DNA of 64,000 nucleotides from Pseudomonas sp. LB-090624 (lineage in GTDB: Bacteria; Pseudomonadota; Gammaproteobacteria; Pseudomonadales; Pseudomonadaceae): positions 310,001 to 374,000 of the forward strand of contig NZ_QJRL01000001.1 in assembly GCF_003205205.1 (NCBI RefSeq), written 5' to 3'. The notes under the pieces were generated by a model. It saw only the letters and a program-made list of their open reading frames with translations. It searched no databases and was not told the origin of the DNA. The position numbers and the translations under genes are program-made. This document shows positions 31,274 to 40,821 of the stretch, one piece after another. Each line of letters starts with the position of its first letter. Within the stretch, counting starts at the first letter, position 1.

Positions 31274-31657
31274 GATTGACTACCTTATCTGCAACTGTAT
31301 GCAGGTCGACCGTATGGTTTTTTTTGACAACGGGAGTGACCTGCGGCGTAAGCCGCACGGGGCGGACGAAATAGGGAAAGGCGCAATACTATAAGTAAAT
31401 GTCGCCTGAAGCCAAGGGGGGAACAGCAGCCAGATTTCATAGGGTGTTGCAAAGGGTGTCTTCACCCGTTGGCCCGTGCTGTTCTTTATTTGCTACAGAA
31501 GGTTGTACACGGCTTGCTGGCAATTTGGCAAATCACTGTCGCAAATCGTGGGCCTGATGTCGGTGGATTCACGCGGCGAAGCACGCTGGCGGTGTTGAAG
31601 GGCGGGGTGCATAGTCCCAGTCACGCCACATTCCACCACAACAAGGCAGAGGCGGCC
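31274..31657. other. Divergent region argF / molybdopterin oxidoreductase
   Basis: A 384-bp spacer containing the argF leader and promoter (31388-31415) and, further on, a second TGTCGC hexamer at 31537-31542. The frame open from 31469 reads into the oxidoreductase but its first 63 residues lack family similarity, so it is treated as non-coding. Confidence 0.5.
31388..31415 (-). promoter_or_regulatory. argF promoter overlapping an ArgR-like half-site
   Basis: On the minus strand -35 TTGGCT (31410-31415) and -10 TATAGT (31388-31393) are 16 bases apart. The plus strand across the spacer holds TGTCGC-N8-AA (31400-31415), which fits the Pseudomonas ArgR half-site TGTCGC-N8-AA. An operator placed in the spacer would repress argF when arginine is plentiful. 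Inference from pattern only. Confidence 0.45.
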
Positions 31658-33766
31658 ATGACCAAGACCCTGCATCACCGTGCCTGTCACCTGTGCGAAG
31701 CAATCTGCGGGCTGAACATCGAAGTCAGTCACCAAAGCGACGGGCGGGCGCTGATCAGCTCGATCAAGGGCGACCCCCAGGACCCGTTCAGCCGTGGCCA
31801 TGTCTGCCCCAAGGCCGTGGCCTTGCAGGACATCCAGTACGACCCTGACCGCCTGCGCCAGCCACACAAGCGCGTTGGCGAGCATTGGCAGGCCATCGGC
31901 TGGGACGAGGCGTTCGCCCTGGCCGCCGACAAGTTGTGGGCGGTCCAGCAGGCTCATGGGCGCAATGCCGTGGCGGTGTATCAGGGTAACCCTAGCGTGC
32001 ACAACTATGGCTTGATGACCCATAGCAACTACTTCCTTGGGCTGCTGAAAACCCGCAACCGCTTCTCGGCCACCTCGGTGGATCAGCTGCCACAACACCT
32101 GGTCAGCCACCTGATGTATGGCCATGGCTTGTTACTGCCGATCCCGGACATCGACCATACCGACTTCATGTTGATACTGGGAGGCAACCCGTTGGCCTCC
32201 AATGGCAGCATCATGACCGTGCCCGATGTGGAAAAGCGCCTGAAGGCCCTGCGTGCACGGGGCGGGCGGCTGGTGGTGGTTGACCCGCGGCGCAGCGAAA
32301 CGGCGGCCATGGCTGACAGCCACCTGTTCATCCGCCCTGGTGGCGATGCGGCCTTGCTGTGCGGCGTGCTCAACACCCTGTTCGAAGAGGGCCTGGCGCG
32401 CGGCTCGCACTTGCCGGTCAGCGGCCTGCAGCACGTTCGCGAGGCCATTGCGCCCTTTGGCGCCGAGGCCATGAGCGCACACTGCGGCGTTGCTGCTGTG
32501 GACATACGCCAGCTGGCGCGGGACTTCGCCGCTGCCGAGCGGGCGGTGTGCTACGGCCGCATGGGCGTCTCGACCCAGGCATTCGGCACGCTGTGTCATT
32601 GGCTGGTGCAACTGATAAACCTGGTCACCGGCAACCTCGACCGTGAGGGCGGAGTGCTATGCACCGAGCCCGCCGTCGACCTGGTGGCAAGCACCTCGGG
32701 TGGCCATTTCAACGCGTGGCAAAGCCGCGTCTCAGGTTTGCCCGAATACGGCGGCGAGCTGCCCGTGGCGGCGCTGGCCGAAGAAATGCTCACCGCAGGT
32801 GAAGGGCAGGTGCGCGCCCTGGTGACGGTGGCCGGCAACCCGGTGCTGTCAACGCCCAACGGCCGTCAGCTGGATACGGCGCTAGAGGGGCTTGAGTTCA
32901 TGCTCAGCATCGACCTCTATATCAACGAAACCACGCGCCACGCCGACCTGATCCTGCCCTCTACCTCGGCGCTGGAAAACGACCACTACGACAGCACCTT
33001 CAACTTGCTGGCCGTGCGCAACGTCACCCGTTTCAACCGGGCAGTTCTGGCCAAGCCGGACGGCGCCCTGCACGACTGGGAGATTTTTGTCGGCCTGGCT
33101 CAGGCGTTTGCCAGGCGTGCCGGGCTGGAGCTGAAACCGACCTGGGCGCCGGCGCAGATGATCGACTTGGCGCTGCGCAAAGGGCGCTACGGGGAAGCGA
33201 CGCCTTGGCAGCTATCGTTGGCCACGCTGGATGAGCACCCGCACGGCATCGACCTCGGGCCGTTGCGCGCCAGCCTCGCCGGGCGTCTGGCGACCACCAG
33301 CAAGGCTGTCGAAGCTGCGCCTCAGGTGCTGTTGGATGACTTGCAGCGCTTGGCGCAACAGGCACCACCGGCGCCGGGCGAACTGCTGCTGATCGGCCGC
33401 CGCCACGTCCGCAGCAACAACTCGTGGATGCACAACTTCCATCGCCTGGTGAAAGGCAAGCCTCGCCATCAGTTGCTGATGCACCCGCAAGACCTGCAGC
33501 TGCGGCACCTTCAGGATGGCCAGCGGGTACGCGTCCGCTCGCGCACCGGCAGCCTGGAAGTCGAAGTGCAGGCCAGCGAGGACATGATGCCGGGTGTGGT
33601 CAGCCTGCCCCATGGCTTCGGTCATGGTCGCCAGGGCGTGCACATGCAGATTGCCCGGGCGCAACCTGGGGTAAGTGCCAATGACCTGACCGACGAGCGC
33701 CTGCGCGACCCGGTTTCCGGTAACGCTGCACTCAATGGCGTACCCGTGCAGGTGGAGGCCGCTTGA
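31658..33766 (+). CDS. Orphan molybdopterin oxidoreductase (DMSO reductase family)
   Basis: A 702-residue cytoplasmic molybdo-bis(MGD) enzyme. An N-terminal [4Fe-4S] motif C10-x2-C13-x3-C17-x32-C50 is followed by the MopB core (GWDEAFALAADKLW, LILGGNPLASN, VVDPRRSETA, ADLILPSTSALEND) and a C-terminal MGD-binding domain (MHPQDLQLRHLQDGQRVRVRS, VSLPHGFGHGR). By eye the position usually occupied by Cys/Sec is Asp142 (ATSVDQLPQ). There is no Tat signal, no electron-transfer subunit and no chaperone gene adjacent. Substrate unknown. I chose ATG 31658 because the Fe-S motif begins at once and an AGAGG site precedes it. Confidence 0.88.
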   Translation: MTKTLHHRACHLCEAICGLNIEVSHQSDGRALISSIKGDPQDPFSRGHVCPKAVALQDIQYDPDRLRQPHKRVGEHWQAIGWDEAFALAADKLWAVQQAHGRNAVAVYQGNPSVHNYGLMTHSNYFLGLLKTRNRFSATSVDQLPQHLVSHLMYGHGLLLPIPDIDHTDFMLILGGNPLASNGSIMTVPDVEKRLKALRARGGRLVVVDPRRSETAAMADSHLFIRPGGDAALLCGVLNTLFEEGLARGSHLPVSGLQHVREAIAPFGAEAMSAHCGVAAVDIRQLARDFAAAERAVCYGRMGVSTQAFGTLCHWLVQLINLVTGNLDREGGVLCTEPAVDLVASTSGGHFNAWQSRVSGLPEYGGELPVAALAEEMLTAGEGQVRALVTVAGNPVLSTPNGRQLDTALEGLEFMLSIDLYINETTRHADLILPSTSALENDHYDSTFNLLAVRNVTRFNRAVLAKPDGALHDWEIFVGLAQAFARRAGLELKPTWAPAQMIDLALRKGRYGEATPWQLSLATLDEHPHGIDLGPLRASLAGRLATTSKAVEAAPQVLLDDLQRLAQQAPPAPGELLLIGRRHVRSNNSWMHNFHRLVKGKPRHQLLMHPQDLQLRHLQDGQRVRVRSRTGSLEVEVQASEDMMPGVVSLPHGFGHGRQGVHMQIARAQPGVSANDLTDERLRDPVSGNAALNGVPVQVEAA

Positions 33767-33857
33767 GGGACGGCAAGGCCGAGCACACGGGTCGGCTTTC
33801 CGATACAATGCCTCACCGTGCCGACGACCGCGTCGGAAAGTTCAGCTGAGGTGCTAG

Positions 33858-34193
33858 ATGGATATCATCGATACGATCAAAGAGCAGATTGCCAACAACA
33901 CCATTCTGCTTTACATGAAAGGCTCGCCGAATGCCCCGCAGTGCGGGTTCTCGGCCAAGGCATCCCAGGCTGTGATGGGCTGTGGCGAAAAGTTCGCCTA
34001 CGTCGACATCCTGCAGAACCCAGAGATCCGCGCCAACCTGCCGAAGTACGCCAACTGGCCGACCTTCCCGCAGCTGTGGGTAGCCGGTGAGCTGGTCGGC
34101 GGCAGCGACATCATGCTGGAAATGTTCCAGACCGGCGAGCTGCAGACCCTGATCAAGGACGCTGCTGCCAAGGCCAAGGCCTCCGAAGCCTGA
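33858..34193 (+). CDS. grxD: GrxD, monothiol glutaredoxin (Grx4)
   Basis: A 111-residue class II glutaredoxin with active site C29-GFS and the WPTFPQLWV and GGSDIM segments that bind glutathione. These proteins carry and deliver [2Fe-2S] clusters. It precedes iron-handling genes (bfr, bfd), which fits an iron-sulfur role. A strong bidirectional terminator follows. Confidence 0.95.
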   Translation: MDIIDTIKEQIANNTILLYMKGSPNAPQCGFSAKASQAVMGCGEKFAYVDILQNPEIRANLPKYANWPTFPQLWVAGELVGGSDIMLEMFQTGELQTLIKDAAAKAKASEA

Positions 34194-34206
34194 TTTTCGG
34201 CAAGCA

Positions 34207-34237
34207 TAAAAAAACCCGCGTGATGCGGGTTTTTTTA
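34207..34237. terminator. Bidirectional terminator grxD / bfr
   Basis: Stem AACCCGC / GCGGGTT around a GTGAT-like loop, flanked by an A-run on the left and a T-run on the right. It can terminate both convergent genes. Confidence 0.9.
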
Positions 34238-34249
34238 TGAGGCGGATAT

Positions 34250-34723
34250 TTACTCTTCGCCCATTTGCGACTGCAGGTAGTTCTCGATACCGATCTTGTC
34301 GATCAGCCCCAGTTGGGTTTCCAGCCAGTCGATATGTTCTTCCTCGGCTTCGAGGATGTCTTCAAGCATGTCACGCGAGCCAAAGTCGCCTGCAGTCTCG
34401 CAGTGGGCGATCGCTGCCTTGAGATCGGCCAGGCCTTTCTTCTCGAGTTTCAGGTCGCACTCGAGCATTTCCTTGGTGTGCTCACCGATCAGCAGCTTGC
34501 CCAGGTCCTGTACGTTGGGAATGCCTTCGAGGAAGAGAATACGCTTGATCAATTTGTCAGCGTGCTTCATCTCGTCGATCGATTCCTTGTACTCGTGCTT
34601 GCCGAGCTTGTTCAGGCCCCAATCTTCATACATGCGGGCGTGCAGGAAGTACTGGTTGATCGCGACCAGCTCGTTTCCGAGGATCTTGTTGAGATGCTGG
34701 ATGACGCTTACGTCGCCTTTCAT
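34250..34723 (-). CDS. bfr: Bacterioferritin
   Basis: A 157-residue iron-storage protein forming 24-mer cages. Ferroxidase residues are seen (Glu18 in NELVAINQY, Glu51 and His54 in DEMKHAD, Glu and His in [11 protein letters not shown]), and the haem-ligand Met52 is present, so this is a haem-binding BfrB-like subunit. The start at 34723 gives the family N-terminus MKGD. It is encoded downstream of its partner bfd on the same strand. Confidence 0.95.
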   Translation of the reverse strand: MKGDVSVIQHLNKILGNELVAINQYFLHARMYEDWGLNKLGKHEYKESIDEMKHADKLIKRILFLEGIPNVQDLGKLLIGEHTKEMLECDLKLEKKGLADLKAAIAHCETAGDFGSRDMLEDILEAEEEHIDWLETQLGLIDKIGIENYLQSQMGEE

Positions 34724-34885
34724 TTGGGTTCCTGCCCTGTCGAAGTGTGCCAATACAGAGAAGTCTGAGCCCGATACTAAGGTGTGTCAAACCTAAGTTG
34801 TTGAATAATAAGTGAAAATTAATAGGAATAAGAATGTTTGTGAACCGCGTTGGAACGCTAACTTATTGAATTTTAGGCATAAAAA

Positions 34886-34909
34886 AACCGGACACTCGGT
34901 CCGGTTCTT
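34886..34909 (-). terminator. Intrinsic terminator after bfd
   Basis: On the minus strand CCGGAC-CGAGT-GTCCGG is followed by a run of seven T. A classic rho-independent terminator placed 15 bases after the bfd stop, so bfr must have its own promoter in the AT-rich stretch 34780-34870. Confidence 0.88.
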
Positions 34910-34923
34910 TGAAATCTGGCTTT

Positions 34924-35142
34924 TCAGGCGGCGGTAAATTCCACCGGGTAGGGCAGGGCTGCTTGGCTGACCTGAAGCTCGGTCAGGGTCTCACGGACCA
35001 CTTCCTTGGCCAGGCAGGCGCATTTGCCACACTGGCTGGCGACGTTGGTCGCGGCTCGCACTTCCTTGTAACTGCAGCATCCTTCATAGATCGCATCGCG
35101 GATCTGTCCGTCGGTAACGCCGACACAAAGACACACATACAT
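34924..35142 (-). CDS. bfd: Bacterioferritin-associated ferredoxin
   Basis: A 72-residue [2Fe-2S] protein with the BFD cysteine set C4-x-C6 and C38-x2-C41. It delivers electrons to bacterioferritin haem so that stored iron is released under starvation. A Fur-like box lies 45 bases upstream of the start, fitting induction by low iron. Confidence 0.94.
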   Translation of the reverse strand: MYVCLCVGVTDGQIRDAIYEGCCSYKEVRAATNVASQCGKCACLAKEVVRETLTELQVSQAALPYPVEFTAA

Positions 35143-35186
35143 AAGGGCTGACCATCGCTGGTTGAGTCGATGGGTTGGAGCTTAAT

Positions 35187-35205
35187 GTTAATGAGAATGC
35201 TTGTC
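35187..35205. promoter_or_regulatory. Fur box upstream of bfd
   Basis: GTTAAT GAGAAT G CTTGTC matches the hexameric Fur-box model (GATAAT GATAAT C ATTATC) at 14 of 19 positions. It lies 45-63 bases upstream of the bfd ATG. bfd is a known iron-repressed gene in pseudomonads, which supports the call. Confidence 0.6.
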
Positions 35206-35366
35206 AAAGGACTTTCTGAAAGGGCCGTGCTTGAGCGACCGGCGGTTGCCTGATCGTTGGATTCGGCCTGTCACCAGAAGCCGTGTATGATGGTCGGCCT
35301 TTGTTGGATGTCGGGCAAGCCCGTCTGGCCCGGCAAACGGTTTTTCACCCTCATCAGGAGATTACA

Positions 35367-35969
35367 ATGAGCGTACTCGTTGGTAAGAAAGCCCCCGATT
35401 TCACCGTTCCGGCCGTGCTGGGCAATGGCGAGATCGTTGACAGCTTCAACCTGGCTTCGGCCATCAAGGGCAAGTACGGCCTGGTGTTCTTCTACCCGCT
35501 GGACTTCACCTTCGTCTGCCCGTCCGAGCTGATCGCCCTGGACAACCGCATCCCTGACTTCCAGGCGCGCAACGTGGAAGTGATCGGCGTGTCGATCGAC
35601 TCGCACTTCACCCACAACGCCTGGCGTAACACCCCGGTCAACAACGGCGGCATCGGCCAGGTGAAGTACACCCTGGCTGCCGACATGACCCACGAAATCT
35701 GCAAGGCGTACGACGTAGAGTCCGAAGGTGGCGTGGCCTTCCGTGGCGCCTTCCTGATCGACACCAACGGTGTTGTCCGTTCGCAGATCATCAACGACCT
35801 GCCACTGGGCCGTAACATGGACGAGCTGCTGCGCTTGGTCGACGCCCTGCAATTCCACGAAGAGCACGGCGAAGTCTGCCCTGCCAACTGGAAAAAAGGC
35901 GACAAAGGCATGAACGCTTCGCCAGAAGGCGTTGCTGCCTACCTGAGCGAGAACGCCGGCAAGCTGTAA
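35367..35969 (+). CDS. Typical 2-Cys peroxiredoxin (AhpC/TSA family)
   Basis: A 200-residue thiol peroxidase. The peroxidatic Cys51 is in DFTFVCPSE and the resolving Cys171 in EVCPANW, with the C-terminal helix complete. It reduces hydrogen and organic peroxides, probably recycled by thioredoxin. The ATG at 35367 has AGGAG upstream; the earlier in-frame start at 35283 lies in the leader. Its neighbours are iron genes on one side and rnt on the other. Confidence 0.95.
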   Translation: MSVLVGKKAPDFTVPAVLGNGEIVDSFNLASAIKGKYGLVFFYPLDFTFVCPSELIALDNRIPDFQARNVEVIGVSIDSHFTHNAWRNTPVNNGGIGQVKYTLAADMTHEICKAYDVESEGGVAFRGAFLIDTNGVVRSQIINDLPLGRNMDELLRLVDALQFHEEHGEVCPANWKKGDKGMNASPEGVAAYLSENAGKL

Positions 35970-35982
35970 TTGCTGCGTGCAT

Positions 35983-36013
35983 GAAAAAACCGGCCCAGGT
36001 GGCCGGTTTTTTT
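35983..36013. terminator. Bidirectional terminator peroxiredoxin / rnt
   Basis: Stem AACCGGCC / GGCCGGTT around a CAGGT loop, with an A-run before and a T-run after. It serves both convergent genes. Confidence 0.9.
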
Positions 36014-36056
36014 GTGTCTGGCTTTGGGGCGTGCGAAGCAGCCCCGGAACCCTGAC

Positions 36057-36731
36057 TCAGTCGTTGAAGTCGCGCCAGCCGCCCATTTCTTTCCAGCGGT
36101 TGACGATGCCGCAGAACAGCTCGGCCGTCTTCTCGGTATCGTAACGCGCTGAGTGCGCCTCACGCCCGTCGAAGTCGATGTCGGCGCTCTGGCAGGCCCG
36201 CGCCAGCACGGTCTGGCCGTATGCCAGGCCGGCGAGGGTAGCGGTGTCGAAGCTGGAGAACGGGTGGAACGGGTTGCGCTTCAGGTCATTGCGCGCCACT
36301 GCTGCATTGAGGAAGCCCAGGTCGAAGCTGCTGTTATGACCGACCAGGATCGCCCGCTTGCAGCCATTGGCCTTGAGCGCCTTGCGCACACCGCGGAAGA
36401 TATCGGTCAGCGCGCTTTCCTCGCTGACGGCCATGCGCAGCGGGTGGTCCAGCTTGATCCCGGTGAACTCCAGCGCCGCTTGCTCGATGTTGGCGCCCTC
36501 GAACGGCTCCACGCGGTGGAAGTAGGTGTGTTCGGGGAACAGGAAGCCTTTCTCGTCCATGCCGATGGTGACGGCGGCAATTTCCAGCAGGGCATCGGTG
36601 GCGCTGTTGAAGCCACCGGTTTCCACATCCACCACTACCGGCAGGTAGCCGCGGAAGCGCTCGGCCATGGGGTGGCGCGAACCGCTGCTGCCCTGGGTGT
36701 CCAGGTCGTCTTCGTAGAGGTCTTCGCTCAC
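36057..36731 (-). CDS. rnt: Ribonuclease T
   Basis: A 224-residue DEDD 3'-5' exoribonuclease trimming tRNA and stable RNA 3' ends. Exo motifs are [33 protein letters not shown] and [14 protein letters not shown]. It starts at GTG 36731, overlapping the pyrC stop by 4 bases, so it is coupled to pyrC. Confidence 0.95.
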   Translation of the reverse strand: MSEDLYEDDLDTQGSSGSRHPMAERFRGYLPVVVDVETGGFNSATDALLEIAAVTIGMDEKGFLFPEHTYFHRVEPFEGANIEQAALEFTGIKLDHPLRMAVSEESALTDIFRGVRKALKANGCKRAILVGHNSSFDLGFLNAAVARNDLKRNPFHPFSSFDTATLAGLAYGQTVLARACQSADIDFDGREAHSARYDTEKTAELFCGIVNRWKEMGGWRDFND

Positions 36732-37774
36732 GCGTTTTCCTCCAGCAGGCGCCAGCGCAGTTTTTCACCGGCGCGCAGTGGCACTATGGTCTGCTCGCCA
36801 AATGGCAGGTTGTCCGGGGCAGTCCATTCTTCGCGGACCAGGGTAATGGTGTCGGTGTTTGCCGGCAGGCCGTAGAAGGCCGGGCCGTGCAGGCTGGCAA
36901 AGCCTTCCAGCTTGTCCAGCGCGTTACGCTGCTCGAACGCTTCGGCGTACATCTCGATGGCCGCGTAGGCGGTGTAGCAACCGGCACAGCCGCAGGCGGC
37001 CTCCTTGGCGTGACGAGCGTGTGGAGCCGAGTCGGTGCCCAGGAAGAACTTCGGGTTACCGCTGGTGGCCGCATCCAGCAGCGCCACCTGGTGGATGTTG
37101 CGCTTGAGGATCGGCAGGCAGTAGAAATGCGGGCGAATGCCGCCAACCAGCATGTGGTTGCGGTTGTACAGCAGGTGCTGGGCGGTGATGGTCGCGCCGA
37201 CGTTGGCCGGGGCCTCGGTGACGAACTGCGCGGCGTCGCTGGTGGTGATGTGTTCGAACACCACCTTCAGCGTCGGGAAGCGCTCGACCAGACGGCGCAT
37301 GTGCTCGTCGATGAAGCGCTTTTCGCGGTCGAACACATCGATCTCGCTGCGGGTGACTTCACCATGCACCAGCAGCGGCATACCAGCTTCCGCCAGTGCC
37401 TCTATGGCTGGGAAGATGTTGTCGAGGCTGGTCACGCCCGAATCGGAGTTGGTGGTGGCGCCGGCTGGGTACATCTTGGCGGCGTACACGAAACCGCTGG
37501 CCTTGGCCGCGCGGATGTCCTCTGGGCTGGTGCGGTCGGTGAGGTACAGCACCATCAGCGGCTCGAAGCGGCTGCCGGCCGGGCGGGCAGCCAGAATGCG
37601 CTGACGGTACTCATCGGCCTGCTGGGCATTACGCACCGGAGGAACCAGGTTGGGCATGATGATGGCACGGGCGAAGGTACGCGCCACGTCGCCAACGGTG
37701 TGGGGCAGGACGGCACCATCGCGCAGATGGATGTGCCAGTCGTCGGGGCGCAGGAGGGTCAGGCGATCGGACAT
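36728..37774 (-). CDS. pyrC: PyrC, dihydroorotase (class II)
   Basis: A 348-residue zinc enzyme of pyrimidine synthesis. The metal motif H14-x-H16 ([10 protein letters not shown]), the carbamylated Lys in [13 protein letters not shown], and later metal ligands (LVHGEVT, FEHITT, GTDSAPH) are seen. Start at 37774 gives the E. coli-like N-terminus; a frame to 37801 adds nine residues. Operon with rnt. Confidence 0.96.
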   Translation of the reverse strand: MSDRLTLLRPDDWHIHLRDGAVLPHTVGDVARTFARAIIMPNLVPPVRNAQQADEYRQRILAARPAGSRFEPLMVLYLTDRTSPEDIRAAKASGFVYAAKMYPAGATTNSDSGVTSLDNIFPAIEALAEAGMPLLVHGEVTRSEIDVFDREKRFIDEHMRRLVERFPTLKVVFEHITTSDAAQFVTEAPANVGATITAQHLLYNRNHMLVGGIRPHFYCLPILKRNIHQVALLDAATSGNPKFFLGTDSAPHARHAKEAACGCAGCYTAYAAIEMYAEAFEQRNALDKLEGFASLHGPAFYGLPANTDTITLVREEWTAPDNLPFGEQTIVPLRAGEKLRWRLLEENA

Positions 37775-37904
37775 TGGGGATTCCAGGCGGGTCGAACTCA
37801 AGCCCCAATCCTACCGGAAAACCCCGGGGCGAGCACGGCTATCAAGTTTTCCGGACAGCGTCCGATAGCCTGCAGGTAAGCCGTCAGAATTTGTGGAGCC
37901 GCCC

Positions 37905-38867
37905 GTGCGCCAGCGTTACCTAGCCCTCTTGACCCTGTTCGCCAGCCTGCCGGCCGGCGCACTGACTTTCCAGACGCGCATGGAGAACATTGCCTGGAAG
38001 GTCGAGGGTGACCAGTTCGAGTGTCGCCTGATCCAGCCGATCGACGGTTTTGGCAGTGGTGAATTCGTGCGCCGAGCGGGCGAGCAGCCCGTGTTCCAGC
38101 TGCGCTCGGACAGCAACGTGCTGGGTGCCGGCAACGCCAGTTTGCTGGCGGCAGCGGCGCCCTGGCAACCGGGGCGGGGCGATATCAACCTGGGTAATGT
38201 GCGCCTGGCCCGCACGGGTGTCCTGTTCAGCTCGTCCCAGGGCCAGGCCAGCCGCCTGATCAATGGCTTGCTCGATGGGCGCAGCACGGTGGTGCGCAAT
38301 TACACTGCAGAGGCCGGCAGGCCGATGGAAGTGCGGGTGCTGCCGGTCAGCTTCGCCAAGGCTTACAACGACTACCAGGTATGTGCCGGCAAGCTGCTGC
38401 CGATGAATTACGATCAGGTGCGCCAGACCCAAGTCGGTTTCCCGGGGGGCGGTATCGAGTTGGATGAGGCGGCCAAGGCTCGGTTGGACGTGATCCTCGA
38501 CTACATGAAAGCCGACCCGACGGTAAATCATGTCGAGCTCAACGGCCACTCCGACAATAGCGGTAACCGCCTGACCAACCGCGACCTGTCGCGCCGCCGG
38601 GCATTGGCAGTGGCCGACTACCTGAAGGCCCATGGGGTGGCGGAAGAGCAGATTACCGTGCGCTTCCATGGCGAGCGTTATCCGCTGGCGAAGAACAACA
38701 GTGCGGCGAATCGAGCGCGGAATCGGCGGGTGAATATCGAGCTGGATCGGGTGGCGGTGGTTGAGAAACCGGTGGAGAAGCCGGCAGGGCAAGTGGCGCC
38801 GGTCGCTGCGCCAGCACCGGCGGCGGCAAACCCGGCTACCGCCGTGCCCGGTGCGAAGGTGCCTTGA
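37905..38867 (+). CDS. motY: MotY, flagellar T-ring protein (OmpA family)
   Basis: About 320 residues: signal peptide ([14 protein letters not shown]), an N-terminal MotY-type beta domain, and a C-terminal OmpA-like peptidoglycan-binding domain ([41 protein letters not shown]), ending in a Pro/Ala tail. The order pyrC-motY-argG matches P. aeruginosa, where the gene in this place (PA3526) is motY and is needed for stator function. GTG 37905 has GGAG six bases upstream; GTG 37893 is the alternative. Confidence 0.85.
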   Translation: MRQRYLALLTLFASLPAGALTFQTRMENIAWKVEGDQFECRLIQPIDGFGSGEFVRRAGEQPVFQLRSDSNVLGAGNASLLAAAAPWQPGRGDINLGNVRLARTGVLFSSSQGQASRLINGLLDGRSTVVRNYTAEAGRPMEVRVLPVSFAKAYNDYQVCAGKLLPMNYDQVRQTQVGFPGGGIELDEAAKARLDVILDYMKADPTVNHVELNGHSDNSGNRLTNRDLSRRRALAVADYLKAHGVAEEQITVRFHGERYPLAKNNSAANRARNRRVNIELDRVAVVEKPVEKPAGQVAPVAAPAPAAANPATAVPGAKVP

Positions 38868-39024
38868 AGCCATCCGTCTGCTGCCAGGTCATACCGCAAA
38901 TGATATCCGTCGCGCCTGCGAAAGTTCTTGTCGCTTTGTCGTCAGAAGCTGTCGCCCCACTGTAAATTTATCCGCAACGCCGTTAGAATCGACCCCTTTC
39001 CGTACAACCCCGTGGAGTGATGGC

Positions 39025-40242
39025 ATGGCGGACGTAAAAAAGGTCGTACTGGCGTATTCCGGCGGCCTTGATACTTCGGTGATTCTCAAGTGGCTGCAGG
39101 ATACCTACAACTGCGAAGTGGTGACCTTCACCGCTGACCTGGGTCAGGGCGAAGAGGTCGAGCCGGCCCGTGCCAAGGCTCAGGCAATGGGTGTGAAAGA
39201 GATCTACATCGACGACCTGCGCGAAGAGTTCGTGCGTGATTTCGTATTCCCGATGTTCCGCGCCAACACCGTCTACGAAGGCGAGTACCTGCTGGGTACT
39301 TCCATCGCCCGTCCGCTGATCGCCAAGCGTCTGATCGAAATCGCCAACGAAACCGGCGCTGACGCCATTTCCCATGGCGCCACCGGCAAAGGCAACGACC
39401 AGGTACGTTTCGAGCTGGGCGCGTATGCGCTGAAGCCAGGCGTGAAGGTCATTGCTCCATGGCGCGAGTGGGACCTGCTGTCCCGCGAGAAGCTGATGGA
39501 CTACGCCGAGAAGCACGGCATCCCGATCGAGCGTCACGGCAAGAAGAAGTCGCCGTACTCGATGGACGCCAACCTGCTGCACATCTCTTACGAGGGCGGT
39601 GTCCTGGAAGATACCTGGACCGAGCACGAAGAAGACATGTGGCGCTGGAGTGTCTCGCCTGAGAACGCCCCGGACCAAGCCACTTACCTCGAACTGACCT
39701 ACCGCAACGGTGACATCGTTGCCATCGACGGCGTCGAGAAGTCCCCGGCCACCGTCCTGGCCGACCTGAACCGCATCGGCGGTGCCAACGGCATCGGCCG
39801 CCTGGACATCGTGGAAAACCGCTACGTCGGCATGAAGTCGCGCGGCTGCTACGAAACCCCTGGCGGCACCATCATGCTCAAGGCCCACCGTGCCATCGAG
39901 TCGATCACCCTGGACCGCGAAGTCGCTCACCTGAAAGACGAGCTGATGCCGAAGTACGCCAGCCTGATCTACACCGGCTACTGGTGGAGCCCGGAGCGTG
40001 TGATGCTGCAGCAGATGATCGACGCTTCGCAGGTCAACGTGAACGGCGTGGTACGCCTGAAGCTGTACAAGGGCAACGTGACCGTGGTTGGCCGCAAGTC
40101 GGACGATTCGCTGTTCGATGCCAACATCGCGACCTTCGAAGAAGATGGCGGCGCCTACAACCAGGCTGACGCTGCCGGCTTCATCAAGCTCAACGCTCTG
40201 CGCATGCGCATTGCTGCCAACAAGGGCCGTTCGCTGCTCTGA
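39025..40242 (+). CDS. argG: ArgG, argininosuccinate synthase
   Basis: A 405-residue enzyme joining citrulline and aspartate with ATP. The PP-loop [12 protein letters not shown] is at the N-terminus and the citrulline/aspartate segments follow ([31 protein letters not shown]). Start at 39025 is supported by GGAG and by the family N-terminus. The same window also encodes argF, but far away. Confidence 0.96.
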   Translation: MADVKKVVLAYSGGLDTSVILKWLQDTYNCEVVTFTADLGQGEEVEPARAKAQAMGVKEIYIDDLREEFVRDFVFPMFRANTVYEGEYLLGTSIARPLIAKRLIEIANETGADAISHGATGKGNDQVRFELGAYALKPGVKVIAPWREWDLLSREKLMDYAEKHGIPIERHGKKKSPYSMDANLLHISYEGGVLEDTWTEHEEDMWRWSVSPENAPDQATYLELTYRNGDIVAIDGVEKSPATVLADLNRIGGANGIGRLDIVENRYVGMKSRGCYETPGGTIMLKAHRAIESITLDREVAHLKDELMPKYASLIYTGYWWSPERVMLQQMIDASQVNVNGVVRLKLYKGNVTVVGRKSDDSLFDANIATFEEDGGAYNQADAAGFIKLNALRMRIAANKGRSLL

Positions 40243-40264
40243 TAGCTGGCTTGTGCAACGAAAG

Positions 40265-40290
40265 CCCTGGCTCATGCCAGGGTTTTTTTT
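40265..40290 (+). terminator. Terminator of argG
   Basis: CCCTGGC-TCAT-GCCAGGG followed by eight T: a strong rho-independent terminator. Confidence 0.93.
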
Positions 40291-40311
40291 GCCTGCGCAA
40301 AGCCAGTGCGT

Positions 40312-40821
40312 TCAACAGTGGTGTTGAGCGATATCGCTATCAAGTGCACTGATCGACAGCTGTGCACATTGACGTTTGTCCAGGTTGCAAAAGCGCCAGG
40401 TGCGCGTTGGTCCAGGCGGTTGGGCAAGGGCATGGAGGAGTTGACGTTCCAGCATGCGCTGGGCCTCGGGGCCGGAGAACATGAAGGTGAGCGGTTCGTC
40501 CGCCAATGCCTCTGGGGCATCATTGACCACTGCGGCTGTAGCCTCGCTGTCCGGTGGTGGCGTACTGTCGTGTGTCGTTCGGGCAGCGGGCGAGTTGTAG
40601 AAAGACTTGGAATTGAAGTTCAGTGTCAGGAAAAACAGTGCCGTCAGAAAGAACGGGAAGCCTACCAAAAACCAGGTGTAGAGATTTTGGCTGGACTCGC
40701 TGAGAAACGGCAGCGTGGCGAGGGCGGAAGCTTCGATGATCCCCGAGAAGATGGCAATAATCGTCAGCGGGGCGACAGGTTGTGCTTGGGGCATGGGGGC
40801 ATCTTCAGCGATTTTGTCCAT
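40312..40821 (-). CDS. Small membrane protein of unknown function
   Basis: A 169-residue protein that I do not recognise. Two hydrophobic helices (about residues 18-40 and 49-67) form a hairpin, followed by a Ser/Pro/Glu-rich linker and a soluble tail with two cysteines (FCNLDKRQC). An AGG ribosome site five bases before the ATG and normal codon use support a real gene. It is convergent with argG and divergent from the orphan response regulator; no function can be inferred. Confidence 0.7.
   Translation of the reverse strand: MDKIAEDAPMPQAQPVAPLTIIAIFSGIIEASALATLPFLSESSQNLYTWFLVGFPFFLTALFFLTLNFNSKSFYNSPAARTTHDSTPPPDSEATAAVVNDAPEALADEPLTFMFSGPEAQRMLERQLLHALAQPPGPTRTWRFCNLDKRQCAQLSISALDSDIAQHHC

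Noticed and set aside
31469..31657. N-terminal extension of the molybdopterin oxidoreductase
   Set aside because: The 63 extra residues precede the conserved Fe-S N-terminus, have no signal peptide or similarity, and a better RBS lies before 31658.
34796..34860. Fur box in the AT-rich region upstream of bfr
   Set aside because: Best alignment matches about 10 of 19 positions, which is near what AT-rich DNA gives by chance.
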